Assembly (NCBI GenBank): GCA_964019415.1
Contig: OZ025890.1
Span: 3,192,553 to 3,256,552 of the forward strand
Source of the DNA: Ianthella basta
Taxonomy: Eukaryota; Porifera; Demospongiae; Verongiida; Ianthellidae
Reading direction: 5' to 3'
Length of the DNA: 64,000 bases
The notes under the pieces are model-generated. The model searched no databases. It was not told where the DNA came from and worked only from the letters and a program-made list of their open reading frames with translations. Positions 36,412 through 48,363 of the stretch are shown piece by piece. Each line of letters opens with the position of its first letter. The stretch's first letter is position 1. The position numbers and the translations under genes are program-made.

Positions 36412-39400
36412 ATGGCTGCTATCGGATGGCGGATTGTAATTTTATCTATGGCCGTCGTCTGGTGTCAGCCAACTCGAGGAGCTTGTCTGGACTGGAATGA
36501 TGTAGACAAAACATTACTTTATGGCATTGAGAAGCGCATTTATCCAGGTTATCTTTAACTTTCTACCCGCGGTTTGTCTTGATGCATGTTGCTGTGACAA
36601 TGCAGAGATATGAGTTTCCAGTGTTTTGTTCATTGTAGGGTGTGTGGCGTTGGTGGGAAACGAAAGTGGTAAGTATTGTGGTAGGAACATCGCTACATTC
36701 ACGTTTTGTCATGGGTAACCAATCAAATTCTTTAATTGTGTGTGTTTGATCAATCAAATACAAATTATGCGACATGAGGGTACAATCAATCAAATTATAA
36801 ATTATGAATACATGAGGGTACAACCAGTCAAATTACAAATTATGTGTGTGGTGTATAACCAAAAGTGGGTAATTTTGTGTGGGGGTGTTTGTAAACATAA
36901 ACATGAGATGAAAATAACTTAAGCAGATTACACTTGACTGTATGGTCTGAGGTATAGTGTGTAAAGTGTTTGTTCAGGAAGGGTCCATACCATTGGGAGG
37001 AGGAGGCCACTGTTGAAACTGAGTTGCGTCAGATGACAAAGATAGTTATGCAACTTTACCTAAGTCATCAGCTACATCCTAATTTATTCCCCACACATAG
37101 ACAAATGCAACATGCAGGAGACCAGTGTTGAGAGGTTTGTCTGGGTTGTGGGTTGGTATGGTCACTCAAGTCGTAGGTCTTTTAGCAATGCACTGACGCA
37201 ACTGCTAATATTGGAAGACATGGCCATTTTAGTGCAGTTTAGGTGCGGAAATGACATGCTCAGCTGGATGGGCTGTCTGTAGTCATGAGCATAATTATTA
37301 GTTCACATATTGCGTCAGATGATGTAATAGACTAACTATAATCTTATTGGGTTACACTGTGGGCTGCAATCTGCACAACACAAATGTGTCAGACCTAGTT
37401 TTTTGATATAAATAGTCCTGGAAGTATGAGGCTTCTTCTTTACATGCCCTACCAATAGGTGTATGTATGCAAATTTCATGGGACGGATGTGGACAGTGGA
37501 ACCACACAAACAAACAAACAGACATGCAGACAAACGAACAAATGAATTGAATTATGTGGATAGTCATCATCCATTCAGCATTCCAGTGTTCTGTTTCTGC
37601 ATGCTATAAATGGTATGGTGTTCGCTGCAGTTATAGCTGAAATGGATGACAGTGTGTGACACTGTATCAACTATCTCAGACTCGTGAGCCCATGCAACAT
37701 GTTAATCACCCACTGATACAATGCAACCTTGTGGCACGGGTTTCAAGTGGTCACAGTATTGCACCCACCTGTAGCTGCTACTTAAAGTGGTGGGAGGCAA
37801 ATTATCATAGTTGGGATTGGTGATTCGTGTAGCTGAAACTCCGCGATAGAGAATAAGTCCTGGGTATGAGCCCAATGGTCACAGCTATTTTTCCTCCTGT
37901 TGCCTCCTTTCCTTTGAGCTGTGGAATTGTATTGCCACATGAATATCCTCCGTTAAATGTATGGTATTTATGTTGTTTGCTGCTTTGCTGACTTGTGTCA
38001 GTTAAATAGTAATAGTTCATGTGTTCTTCCATTTTGGATTTGTGCCTGAAGAAGGCCCTTTTCGAGCCAAGACATCTTGCATACACCATAATTATACCAC
38101 AGGGTTCACACTCAAGAATCCTTCCCTGTTCCAGTTCCCTTCTTTGTCCTCGGGCACTCATGGGTGTAGCAAACGCTGCGTTACACTGAAACAAAGGTAT
38201 TTTGTAGCCATCAGCAATGGTCCTAAAAAGTGCCTGTAGCAAAGCAAATTGTGTAGTGATGTCTGAGCTCTTCAGGTATTGAACTTTGTACACAAAAGAG
38301 TCATCCTTGTGAAATATTTGATCATGCAAGGGTGTCATGAAACTACGTATGCTGTTAGAATCCTCAGGCAAGTGACATTGAGAAGGTACAATGTAATTAT
38401 AATAATAATGTGCTGCAGAATGTTTCCATGTACGATATGTGATGTCCAGTGCTCTTTGGAATGAGTTAGCCCTTACACCTCTCAAGGCCTTGTTGCCAGA
38501 GGCCAATGGTCTTTCAGTTATTGTGTACTTACAGAGCTCTCTGGCACTACTTATAGGTGTATTGTTTTCAAAAGCATTTGGCAACTTCACGTATGGGCTG
38601 CCTGCTCCTGTATCTGGAACTAACCCACCCATGGAGGATAAGGTAGAGTGGTATTCATGATGTTTTGGGCAAAGGGAAAGCACAAGTTTTGTTTGCTTTC
38701 ACTTTTAAAACTTTTCACTCATATAGACCATATTTGATCTGGCCAGCCTCACAAAAGTGTTGGTTACTACCACTGCAACCATGTACTTGTACCAGCATGG
38801 TTTCTTGAGATTAGGTGAGAGCTAAAGTTAGTGGTGTGCTTGTATTTGAACAGTTATACATCATCTCATTCATCAATTTGATTCTGAATTCATCTCTTCT
38901 TTTATTCGTGAGGTGCTCTTCTTACAATCCTGTATCTGTCTCTTTCTCTCTCTCTCTCTCTCTCTCCCTGTCCTATCTGTGCATGCTGTTGCTTGTATAG
39001 ACACAAAGGTTTCTGACCCTTCCTTGCTTGGAAGCAATTTTTCCCAGAATGGCAAAGGCAGCATTTGCATTTTGAACCTGCTGCTCCACAATGCTGGATT
39101 TCCACCTGATCCTGATCCGCTGTACTGTGAGTTTCTTAACTACGTATATCTAACTGTGGGCTTCAATGGTTCAAATCCTAGTTGTCTGGTCATACACAGT
39201 GTACCAGTATTGTAATGCTGGCTGCTCTCATGAAAGTCACTACCTATAGATATAATTTCACCAATTATTGTTGGTTAAATGTGTGAAGGAAGTGTCTTGT
39301 GGCTAGCAGAAAAAAAGGCCAAGTTTGGTTCACCAAAGAATTGGCAACCATGAGGAAGGAGCTGCATCATAGTGAGTCTAAGTGGTTGCAAACTAAGGCG

Positions 39401-42400
39401 GGGGATGATCACAAGCAGATGAGGAGTAAGTTTCTGGAGATGAGGCAAACTTACTTGCAGATAGTAAGAAGGGTGAAGAGGTCATATCAAAGGAGTATGC
39501 AGGACAAGCTAGAACAAGAACTCAAATGCCCAAAGAATTTCTGGAAATCAAGGAAGAGGATAAATGTTGGTAACAAGAAAGCGGGGTGTGATCTCCAGGA
39601 AGTTTATGACAAAGATGGCAACATTAAGACAGGTGAAGTGGCGGTGAAAGTGTGGAGAGAGTACTTTGTGAAAGTTCTAGGTGAGAGCAAGGAGGGTACA
39701 GTGGGTGATGAGCAGCAGAATGGACAAACTGACTACATCAGTAACTGTGACACTAATTGGTAGGACTTCAGTCAGAGGCTCTGTCAACCTATCTCTATAG
39801 AGGAGGTTGCATGGCCTCTGGAAAGGGTGAAGAAAGATGCTGTACCTGGGTAAGATGGGGTGACTGTCGACATGTCAGCTGAGGTGCTGTTCAAGGTTTG
39901 GTTTGTGTTGTTTGAGGTGTGTTGGGAGTTTGGGATGGTACCATCAGTGTGGAGGGAGAGTCTGGTTGTACCTGTTCCAAAGAAGCAATTGAGGGGTACA
40001 TGTGACACAAACACATACCGAGGGACCTCTCTGACGTCAACAGTGAGTAAGGTTCTATGTATGATCCCGAATGCTAGGCTGTCTGATGTGGCTGAAGAAA
40101 ATAGGCTGATTGCAGAAGAACAAGGTGGGTTTCGCAAACAAAGGGATGCAAGGGCCAGGTATTGACGTTGGTGTTGTTGGGGCAAACTGAGATGGCAAAG
40201 GCAGCTCAAGGCATGCTGGTGGCGTTTATTGACTTTACAAATGCTTATAAGTAGGGATGGCCGTGGTTGTTTGTATGCTGTAATACAAATGAAAAGTAGC
40301 GCTACTCCTGAACAGAAGCAAGAACTGACAAAAGGAACCACCAGGGAGGAAGGGAGGCTGTACAGTTTACATAGTTAATTGACTTTACAAAAGCTTATGG
40401 CAAGGTGGACCGAGGGAAGCAGTGGGGCTGTTTGGAGCAGCTGAACATAAATGATAGATTTCTGAGGTTTCTGAAGGCTCTGTACCAAGATAGCTTGTGT
40501 AGGGTGAGGGTGAATGGCAAGCTAAGTGAAGAATTTGATGTTAGCACTGGATTGAGGCAGGGCTGTGTTCTTTCACCTTTGCTATTTTTCTTGTACATTA
40601 ATGGTGTAATGGCAAAGTTACATGAAGGGAAGTGTAGTGTACCATGTGGCAGTAATATGGTCCTGGGTCTGCTTTTTGCTGATGACACTTCTTTGATTGT
40701 GTCTCACAGAGAAGGGTTGAAGAGGAGCTTGAATATTTTGGTTAAGTGGTGTGAAGAGTGGGGGGTTAAGATCAATGTAGGGAAGTCGAGCATAATGCAT
40801 ATGAGGAAGAAGGCGGTGGAGAGATGTGAGATGGAGTATCAGGTGGATGGAGAAGTGATCCCAATGGTGTCTAGTTATAAGTATCTAGGGTGCACTGTGG
40901 ATGAACACTTGGAGCTCAAGGAGATAGTGGAGGAGAAAGCTACTGCTGGGAGGAGGGCATCACGTGCTTGGATGAACAGGTGTTAGGCAGAAGTTGGAGA
41001 TGTTGGTGTACGTAGGTACGCTCAAGAAGCTGATGAGTGCTCTGGTAGACTCAGTGATGTTGTATGGGGTTGAGATCTGGGGGTGCAGAAGAGGTCTGGA
41101 GGCAATAGAACAAGTACAGATGCGTGCCTTTCACATGTTCTTTGGGATGGGCACCTTACACCCAAAGGTATCATTGATGATGGAGTTGGAATCTCTACCA
41201 GTAGTGTGGGAGGCAAGAGTGAAGTGCATGCAGTTTTGATATAAGGTATTGACAAGTAAGGTATATGACGGCAGACTGCTGAGGAGGGTCATGTCGCAGG
41301 CAGTGGAGTGCGGTAGGGGAAGCTGGATGAGAAGCATTGGCAAGTGTATTGGTATATTTGGGTGTCAGGACATGAGTGGTGGTGTGGTCAGGGAGCTGTC
41401 AGAGGCGGAAGTGAAATGTATGTTTCTGAGTGTGGCTTGAAGGAATGTAAAGGATGTAAGGAGGAAGGAAGTGCATGAAAAGCCAAAGTTGTCCATGATG
41501 AAGTTGATAGGGGAGTGTGAGGTTGAGTCGAGTTGTGTGTTTTTGAAGTCAAAGGCTGAAAGGAGGGTGATGTTGAAGTTGAGGGGTGGAACGGTGGCTT
41601 TTCAGATTGAAATGGGAAGGTGGCATGAGGTGAAGAGAGAAGAGAGGGTATGCAAGGAATGTGACAGTGGGGAGCTGAAAGATGTATGCCATTGGCTTTT
41701 GCAATGCTCTGCATGGGACCATCTTAGGCAGCCTCTCCTGAAAGCCATGGAGGGATCAAGAGAGGACTTTCCAGTAAAGAGTGTTGGAGACAGAGCAGCC
41801 CTTGTATTGTCACTGGCCTGCAAGAACTATCGTATATTGTCTACTATTAGCTCTATGTGGTCAGCTAGGTTCTATTAATCAATGTATATTATACATGCTA
41901 TCAAGCAAGCTGTCACACCCTATATTAGCATTGACCCAAGTTTTGTTTACATGGTACTCATCTGTATCTCTACATTTCCCGTGGTGCATGATGTGTGCAG
42001 TGCTACATTGGACCATGATGTGACTTAGTGCCTATTGGCATGGTGCACTCTAAGTAATAGTTAAATGCTGACCAAGAGGTGTCTCTGAGTTTTAGACTCC
42101 TTGGCACTCGGGCGCGAAGTGCCCAAGTGCCAAGTAGTCTAAATCTTGAGAGACACTGATTGGTCAGCATTTAAGTGTTATAGATCCCAAATGATTGGGT
42201 GAGGAGCCGGCAGCGAATCGGTTTACCTACTCGTCCCTGGGTCATCACGCATCTTCCGAATAAAGTTAGCTACTTCTGACAGTGGCAGAGGAAACGTCGT
42301 GTGATTCGGGTCTCAAGTTGGGTTGTTCATCTCGCAGCGGACGATTCCTACTGGTCGGCGGTGGATGCGGTGCGTCAGCTAAGCGTAAGCTTACTCACTG

Positions 42401-45400
42401 TCAGTCACGTCAGCCACAGCATTTCTCAGAGCAGCGTCTTAAACCAAAGCTTGTTCCCAGCTCATAGATAACCAGTTCCTTTCTCAGCTCTGGTTCGTAG
42501 CTGGATTGTAGCTTTTCCCTGTTTCTCAACAAAACAGTGAGCCGGGCGACCTGTGCATTGTATGTTGTGGCATTAGCTACTGTTGCTTATCGCAGCTGCA
42601 TTTTCTCTGCTATAGACTACGGGCCTAAGCCACGCCCATGCTCTAAATTGGTATTTAGAGCATAGCGCGAACGCTGCGCGTGCCACACCCATGCTCTAAA
42701 TCGGTATTTAGAGCATAGGCGTGAACGCCGTATGTTGAATTAGACATGGCTGGACGAAATAGGCCACGGCACGAAACAACAGCTGGGGTGTCTACGATGT
42801 TTAGAAACATCGTTTAGAACTTTAGATGCACATTACCATGGCAACAGGATCTGTTAATGAATTGATTGATTGATTGATTGATACCATATGATTTCTAATA
42901 TAGGCGCCGCCCCAATTAAAGCGCCTCCTAGGGCATACCCTGTTTTTTCCCGTTCCAATTGTATGCGCCCTTAGACATTGGAAATAATATCAGGCGGCAC
43001 CTAAATTATTGGAGCAGAAAATGATATGATTTTGCACTATATACCGCATGTGCTGAATGCGACACAGCGAAATGGCGCCCTGATGGACTACTTTAACTGT
43101 GTCGCTACTTCTTTCACGTCCACAGATTATGGGAAGAAGATGGGTAAGCGGGTCAAGTGACCTGTGGGGAGACCAAGGAAGCGCCCACTGGAACTGAGTG
43201 GCGCAGGCTGACAAAGAAGACATCCAGGTGGCACCTGTATTTGCTGGTAGTGAGGAGCCCACAAGTGCCAAGTCCAGTCGATGCCAGTACACCGCGAAAC
43301 AAAAGCAGCGCGCTGTTCTGTACACAGGCGCTCAAAAGTACTATTCCGCTCTAATACATGTGCTAAGCACCCTTCTAATTGAAGTGCCCCTTGGTCATTG
43401 CATATTTTTGGCCATTCTAATAAGAAACACCTTTCAGCTCTGGAATAATTTAAAAGGGCGCCTATATTAGAAATTATACGGTATAGCCTGTTGAATATTC
43501 TTGTAATTTACCACTGCACATCATCTCCCGTGCTATATATGATTCTAAATTTCATAGTATTACTATATACTACAGTATTATTGTTTCTTCCATGTATGTA
43601 TCTCTCCCTGTTCACCTCAATGGCCTGCTGGGCTAGTACGTAGCTGACCTAGTTAATATATAACAAACGATCAGTCATCGTCTTCACTCATTGTTCTATA
43701 AATGTTGTAGGGAACAAGACATTTGGCTGTCCTGAAACTACCAAGTATCATCCACTTGAAACTTTCAGCTGCCAAAAACAGATCTACAACAGCTTGTTAA
43801 TGCAGGTACTAAGCTATCAGTAGTAAACACTTGCTACTGTTCCAACATATTGATTGCTTGCTGCTTCCAGTGCACTGCTAAGTGTGTTAGACTTTGTATA
43901 CACACACTCGAAATGTCAAAAGAGTAATGTCATGTACATTCCCCTGTGCAAACTACATTGTGTGATGTATAATGATGTAGTTTGCACAAGGAAGATACAT
44001 GACATTACTCTTTAAATATATAGTGTGGTATACCTCTAAACTAAACTACAAATATTGCACTGTTGGAGGGTTATCAAATATATTATGCTGCCAGAGTTCC
44101 TCCTTGCCTTTATGTTTCTGTCCTAATGATGCAGCCATTGAACTATTCAACTGGCAGTAAGTATGTGTATTCTGACCTCAGCATGATCACACTGATGTAC
44201 GTCATTGGCACAGTAGTTAGGTGAGCTCCTGCAGATTTACTTGTGTGAAGTGGTGCAATAATTGTGATGGTGCCCTCCTCCACAGGGAGAATCAGCTTGT
44301 TCAAGTATCATACCTAAATCAAGACTGCATTCATCACAAGTCACAGTATGCAGAAAGTATCCCGTAAGGTTTTAGTCTAGAATCTATTTTAAGTTTACAT
44401 CAAAGGCATCTTTCTATCTTTGCTACATTACAGATACTACAGCCAGTGCTACTATGAAGCTTTTATAAGACTGTATATCACTGATTACTTGAAACTAACC
44501 ATGACCGGGTTCCTGCCACCTACATCTGCATGGGCTGGCATTGCACCAGCCTGGAATGACACTGTGTATCGACATGGAGTCATTCAGGTTAGTTGAATTG
44601 GAGGTATAAGTATATTCCCGAAGTGCTGGGACATCTCTCTCTGCATGCTGCCCTATGTCTGCTAATAGGGAGTGGTATCAGATGGAAACTCATATGCTCT
44701 TGGAGGAATAGCTGGCCATGCAGGCCTGTTCAGCACTGCTACAGACATTTTCAGTCTGATGCACAGAATTATGTACTCCTTGCCTGCTGACAAGTGGATC
44801 AACAGCACCACTGTAGCTTACTTTACAAAGGTACGTACATATGCTGTCTTTATTGCACAGCAGTTGCATACCGGTGACACATTTCATAGGGCTGCATGAG
44901 GCATGCCATTGACAAGCAGACTAAAAGGTTATGGCCCACTGTGGTGTTCTCTCTCGTACGTAGGTGTACAATACAAGCCAGTCAAGCAGAGCACTAGGCT
45001 GGGATACCAACAATTATATTGTTGATGATTACCGGTATGTATGTTATACAATTATGTATTGTTGTTTGCTGTTTGAGCATGGTGCACCCACACAACCATT
45101 TACATTTTGGAATAGTTTTCTGTGTTCAAGGCCTTACTACCACAAACGAAACAATTTTGCAGTGGAAACATTTTGCTGTATTTGCGGGCACTGTTACACT
45201 GTGATAATGTCCTTGAAAGGCACAATACATGTTACTTGCATGTGACTTCCAACCAGTTCATGGAGACAATTTGCCAGACCCTAGGGGGACTCCTCTCCTC
45301 AACGCTCCCAGGACAGGCGAGGCAGTTGTGCAATCGTCAAAGAAGAGAGCAGTTACAGACACTTTGATGCAAAGACAAAGTCGTGTCTTAATTCAACACT

Positions 45401-46256
45401 ACCACCCAATGCTTCACTGAAGAGTGTCTACAATGCTTCCATGAATCCCAGCCATGCCCACTCTTCGCGATCACATATTGGCCAACTTCGGTGCAAATAT
45501 TTTTGCATAATGTACATTGCACAAAAATATCTCCTTGTGAGTATCTCAGCTGTAACATACACATGGCTCTTCCATGAACTTTATTACCTGCAAAATTGTT
45601 ATGTTTACAATGCTTCTATATGGAACAATGCATGAATGGGCCAGTTGCAGTGGAGTAGTGTGTTTGCTGTTGATAGGGTCATTTTGCTAGTGTAAATAAT
45701 TATTTGCTATGGCTGTGTACCTAGTGGCTGATGTTGAATTATCTCCTCCCTTTTTGTTCAGTATGCACTCCTGATCAGACTTTTATAATTATTCATTTAT
45801 ACTTGGCTACTGTGTCCTTATTGATGTACTTCCTCAAATGCAGTGGTTGTGGAAACCTCTCATCAGTAACATATTACCACACTGGGTAAGTCCCATAACT
45901 GCCATCTTACAAGACATGCAGAGCTGTAGTGATTAGCAATATTGCTGAGTCATTATCCACATTTCTTTATAGGCACAAGCTAGATCAGCATTCATTCTGC
46001 TTATGTTTTTGCTCCCAACTTCATCTCCTGACTATTCTAGTAGGTTTGTTAATGGTATGTAGTTTGTGTTGCTCTTATTTGTGTCCACTTTAGCTACACT
46101 GGGACCTTGGTGTGTGCAGACCCTGCTAATAGCATTGTCACAGTGTTGCTGACCAACCGAGTGTACCCAGATGACAGTGACCTCCATGGTATTCACACCA
46201 TACGGCAGTGGTTCAACAATGCTGTGCTGGAGGTTTTGCACAAGGACAATCACTAG
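36412..46256 (+). CDS. Secreted serine beta-lactamase-fold hydrolase, 13 exons
   Basis: Exons 36412-36547, 36639-36668, 38557-38642, 38727-38814, 39001-39126, 43711-43805, 44135-44220, 44286-44363, 44434-44587, 44669-44830, 44964-45034, 45844-45885 and 46094-46256 join in phase to 438 residues. Residues 1-24 form a signal peptide. The three active-site motifs of class C beta-lactamases and low-molecular-weight penicillin-binding proteins are present: SLTK in IFDLASLTKVLVTTT (nucleophile Ser and Lys), Tyr-Ser-Asp in KYVYSDLSMITL, and HTG in YYHTGYTGT where the family has KTG or HTG. Other landmarks are GNFTYG, NLLLHNAGFPPDP, YALGGIAGHAGLFSTA and VLLTNRVYP. The closest relatives I know are bacterial YfeW-type serine hydrolases. 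The substrate is unknown. Exon 2 is 30 nt. Intron 5 (4.6 kb) holds a LINE and a MITE. Reading is complete with no breaks. Confidence 0.93.
38937..38970 (+). repeat. CT dinucleotide microsatellite at a splice acceptor
   Basis: A run of CT repeats lies just upstream of exon 5 of the hydrolase gene (exon start 39001) and contributes to its polypyrimidine tract. Confidence 0.75.
39290..41880 (+). mobile_element. Degenerate LINE in hydrolase intron 5
   Basis: Plus-strand frames, broken by stops and shifts, give the linker region (from 39299), RT fingers (LVVPVPKK, EEQGGFRKQRDAR), palm (STGLRQGCVLSPLLF; FADDTSL intact; INVGKSSIMHMRKK), thumb (VMLYGVEIWGC) and a C-terminal finger CKECDSGELKDVCHWLLQC ending at 41878. 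The endonuclease is missing. It matches the minus-strand LINE at 1.3-3.4 kb closely enough to be the same family. It is in the same orientation as the host gene and is interrupted by a 129-bp SINE-like insert. Confidence 0.9.
40249..40377 (+). mobile_element. 129-bp SINE-like insertion with 21-bp target duplication
   Basis: The insert is bounded by ATTGACTTTACAAATGCTTAT at 40228-40248 and the same 21-mer with one mismatch at 40378-40398. It splits the RT frame of the surrounding LINE. A related copy lies near 60733-60850, sharing TTTGTATGCTGTAATACAAA and AAAAGTAGC. The long target duplication points to LINE-type integration. Confidence 0.8.
42061..42173. repeat. Inverted repeat (fold-back element)
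   Basis: TTAAATGCTGACCAAGAGGT at the left pairs with GATTGGTCAGCATTTAA at the right; the inner arms CTTGGCACTCGGGC and GCCCAAGTGCCAAG also pair. The arms are about 50 bp with a 7-bp loop. It lies in hydrolase intron 5. Confidence 0.85.
42882..43483. mobile_element. 602-bp MITE with a decayed transposase N-terminus
   Basis: The left end TACCATATGATTTCTAATAT and the reverse complement of the right end TACCGTATAATTTCTAATAT match at all but two positions, and both continue into AGGCGCC. Inside, on the plus strand near 43145-43350, a broken frame encodes an AT-hook-like GRPRKRP and, further on, CQYTAKQKQRAVLY, which resembles the first helix of helix-turn-helix domains in pogo/CENP-B-type transposases. 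The copy is non-coding now. Confidence 0.7.
43918..44013. repeat. Inverted repeat in hydrolase intron 6
   Basis: Arms 43918-43959 and 43971-44013 pair (AAAGAGTAATGTCATGTACA with the right arm ending TACATGACATTACTCTTT; GTGCAAACTACAT with ATGTAGTTTGCAC). The loop is about 11 bp. Confidence 0.85.
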
Positions 46257-46527
46257 AGTGACTAACTCTTCCCTGCTGGGTGGGATATTTTCCCGGATAC
46301 AGATGTACGTAGCTAGCATGCACCTAGAGTTAAAGTTGTACTTAGTTTACTAAAGTAGTTTGCACTTATGTGTATAATTAGCTTTGTTTAACAGTAACTG
46401 TTACTATTTCTACCTACTCCGTATTGGTACTGAGAGCTACAGTACTTGTTGCTATATTTAATTGTGTACTGTCAAATTATTGTACAATTTTACGTAAGAT
46501 GAACGAGTCGGTTGCAATCGTGTTGAG

Positions 46528-46878
46528 TCTAATGAAAGTCATGACTCGGAAGAAATGTTGGAAAAAAAGGGAAAATTGGCACCAGCTGGCAGCCAAACCC
46601 AGGACAACTTACACTCTAACATTGGGTTTCAGCAGCCCAAGCTGGAACAATTCGCCCTTTCTCTCCCTTATAGGCTAGTTCCGAATGATGGAATGGTTCA
46701 ACTAACCTTTGCAGGTGTGCCTATAAGGAGAGAAAGGGTGAATTGTTCCAGCTTGGTTGGTTGGCTAGGGCTGCTGAAACCCCACATTAGGGTATAAGTT
46801 GTCCTGGGTTCGGCTGCCAGCTGGTGCCAATTTTTCCTTTCTTTCCAACATTTCTTCCAAGTTGTGACTTTCATTAGA
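46528..46878. repeat. Long inverted repeat downstream of the hydrolase gene
   Basis: Arms of about 150 bp at 46528-46673 and 46715-46878 are diverged reverse complements: TCTAATGAAAGTCATGACT pairs with the right end, GGCACCAGCTGGCAGCC with GGCTGCCAGCTGGTGCC, and CTTTCTCTCC near the centre with GGAGAGAAAG. It would make a long hairpin and looks like a fold-back transposon. Confidence 0.85.
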
Positions 46879-47128
46879 CTTATTGTACAATTTGTCCATT
46901 GGCATGCAGTCTGTAACGAAGTGTTGTATACTATATGTGTGCTTTCATTAATTGTTGTGGGTTTATATTTCACAGTTTAGCTTGGTTTATATTCATAGAT
47001 GCTGGGCACAATGTTCAAATATTTGAGGGTAGCCCTATGCAGTAGAGTGGTACTTTGATGCCCTTCTTAGTGGCGTATGCATAAATGGTGTACGTATGTT
47101 TGCTTTCTGATGCACTGTGATAATCAGG

Positions 47129-48265
47129 CCAGCATTGCCAGTGTCAATGAGTATCAGAAGGCAATTCCTGCATTCCAAGGCATTACTGTCCTACTCATCA
47201 GTGGAGGATGCCATCCTAATGATGTACACTCTCAGCTGCATAATTCTGCACAAAGAGAGACATTCTTGACAACACATCAAATCACCATAATTATGCATGG
47301 TGATGCAACTTTCATGGGAGTATCATGCAGGTGTACATTGACTATTAGCTGCCTACTCTCTCAGTCCTTTGCACTGTTGCCTCCACCCTTGAGTGAATAA
47401 TCCGTCAAAGAGGCATTCAGGCTCTGTGCGTCATTATACCGTATATCGCAAAATTTTCGCGACCTAAAAATTTCGCGAATCGCTGACAAAACAGGTGTCA
47501 AAAAGGTTCGCGAATAAACATTTCGCGAAGGAGACTCTACAAGGTAGACATTAAAGCCTTTTTAGTGTAAATAGCGGGAGCAATCGCTTCTGAAATGAAG
47601 CAAACTACAGAGCTACACACTGTTTGTTGATCCGCCATTTTATTATGACATCACGCGCATACACAAGTTATTATTATATCATAGGTATTATATGCATATA
47701 AACGTCGCGAAAGAAATTTTCGCGAATTGCTTCATTCGCGAAATTCGCGAAAATTATTAGTCGCGAACATTTTGCAATATACGGTAGTACATCAGCCATG
47801 GACATCCACATGTATAATACGGGTCGCAGGTCAAAGGCAAATCTGACAGCTGGGGCAGATCCTGGATGCCTAACCCACCAATTCATGGCAGAGTTTCTCA
47901 CTCTCACATGAATTGCACAATGTATCCTATATCAATGCGTCGGTGTACCTGATATCTTCACTGCATAAGTATACTGTACCCTAGGCCCATGATGTATTAC
48001 ATCCAGGCTGATCATATATTATCTCGGGGGCCGACATGTGGTAAAGGACTTTCAAGTTAGCGCTACCATCATGCCAGCCTATGCTACTGAGTTAGAGCAG
48101 CGAGCTGTGGTGGATAGTGCTATGCCTGAGTGTACAAATGCTGCATGCATGGGCTTCGTACAATCAGATAACCAAGAACAGTGCTACTATATAACAATGA
48201 AAATTAATGACAATGGCAGAATGCCAATAATTACAAGACTGGATCACCCTAAAAATATACAATAA
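47129..48265 (+). other. Exon-like sequence of unknown identity, with MITE between
   Basis: Two plus-strand stretches look coding. The first (47129-47326, after an AATCAG acceptor) reads ASIASVNEYQKAIPAFQG and VLLISGGCHPNDVHSQL. The second (about 48029-48265) reads VVKDFQVSATIMPAYATEL to a stop after LDHPKNIQ. A 350-bp MITE lies between, as in other introns of this window. I cannot join them in phase or recognise a family, and no start exon is evident. They may be exons of one gene or remnants. Confidence 0.35.
47437..47786. mobile_element. MITE with TACCGTATA termini
   Basis: The left end TACCGTATATCGCAAAATTT and the right end (reverse complement TACCGTATATTGCAAAATGT) match at 18 of 20 positions. 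The interior repeats TTCGCGAA motifs, as in the MITE at 29641, but the two are not copies of one another. TA flanks fit a mariner-type target. Confidence 0.85.
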
Positions 48266-48363
48266 GTCTGACTCTCTATACAAACATTGGGTCACACATC
48301 TGTTATGGCTGAATACTAGTGCCTTGCTATCAAACTAAGTGACATATCCACCTCAACAGATGA

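Noticed and set aside
36962..37060. Possible hydrolase exon with QMTK as an active-site SxxK motif
   Set aside because: The true SLTK exon was found at 38727-38814 and joins in phase; the QMTK stretch lacks the serine and fits no phase.
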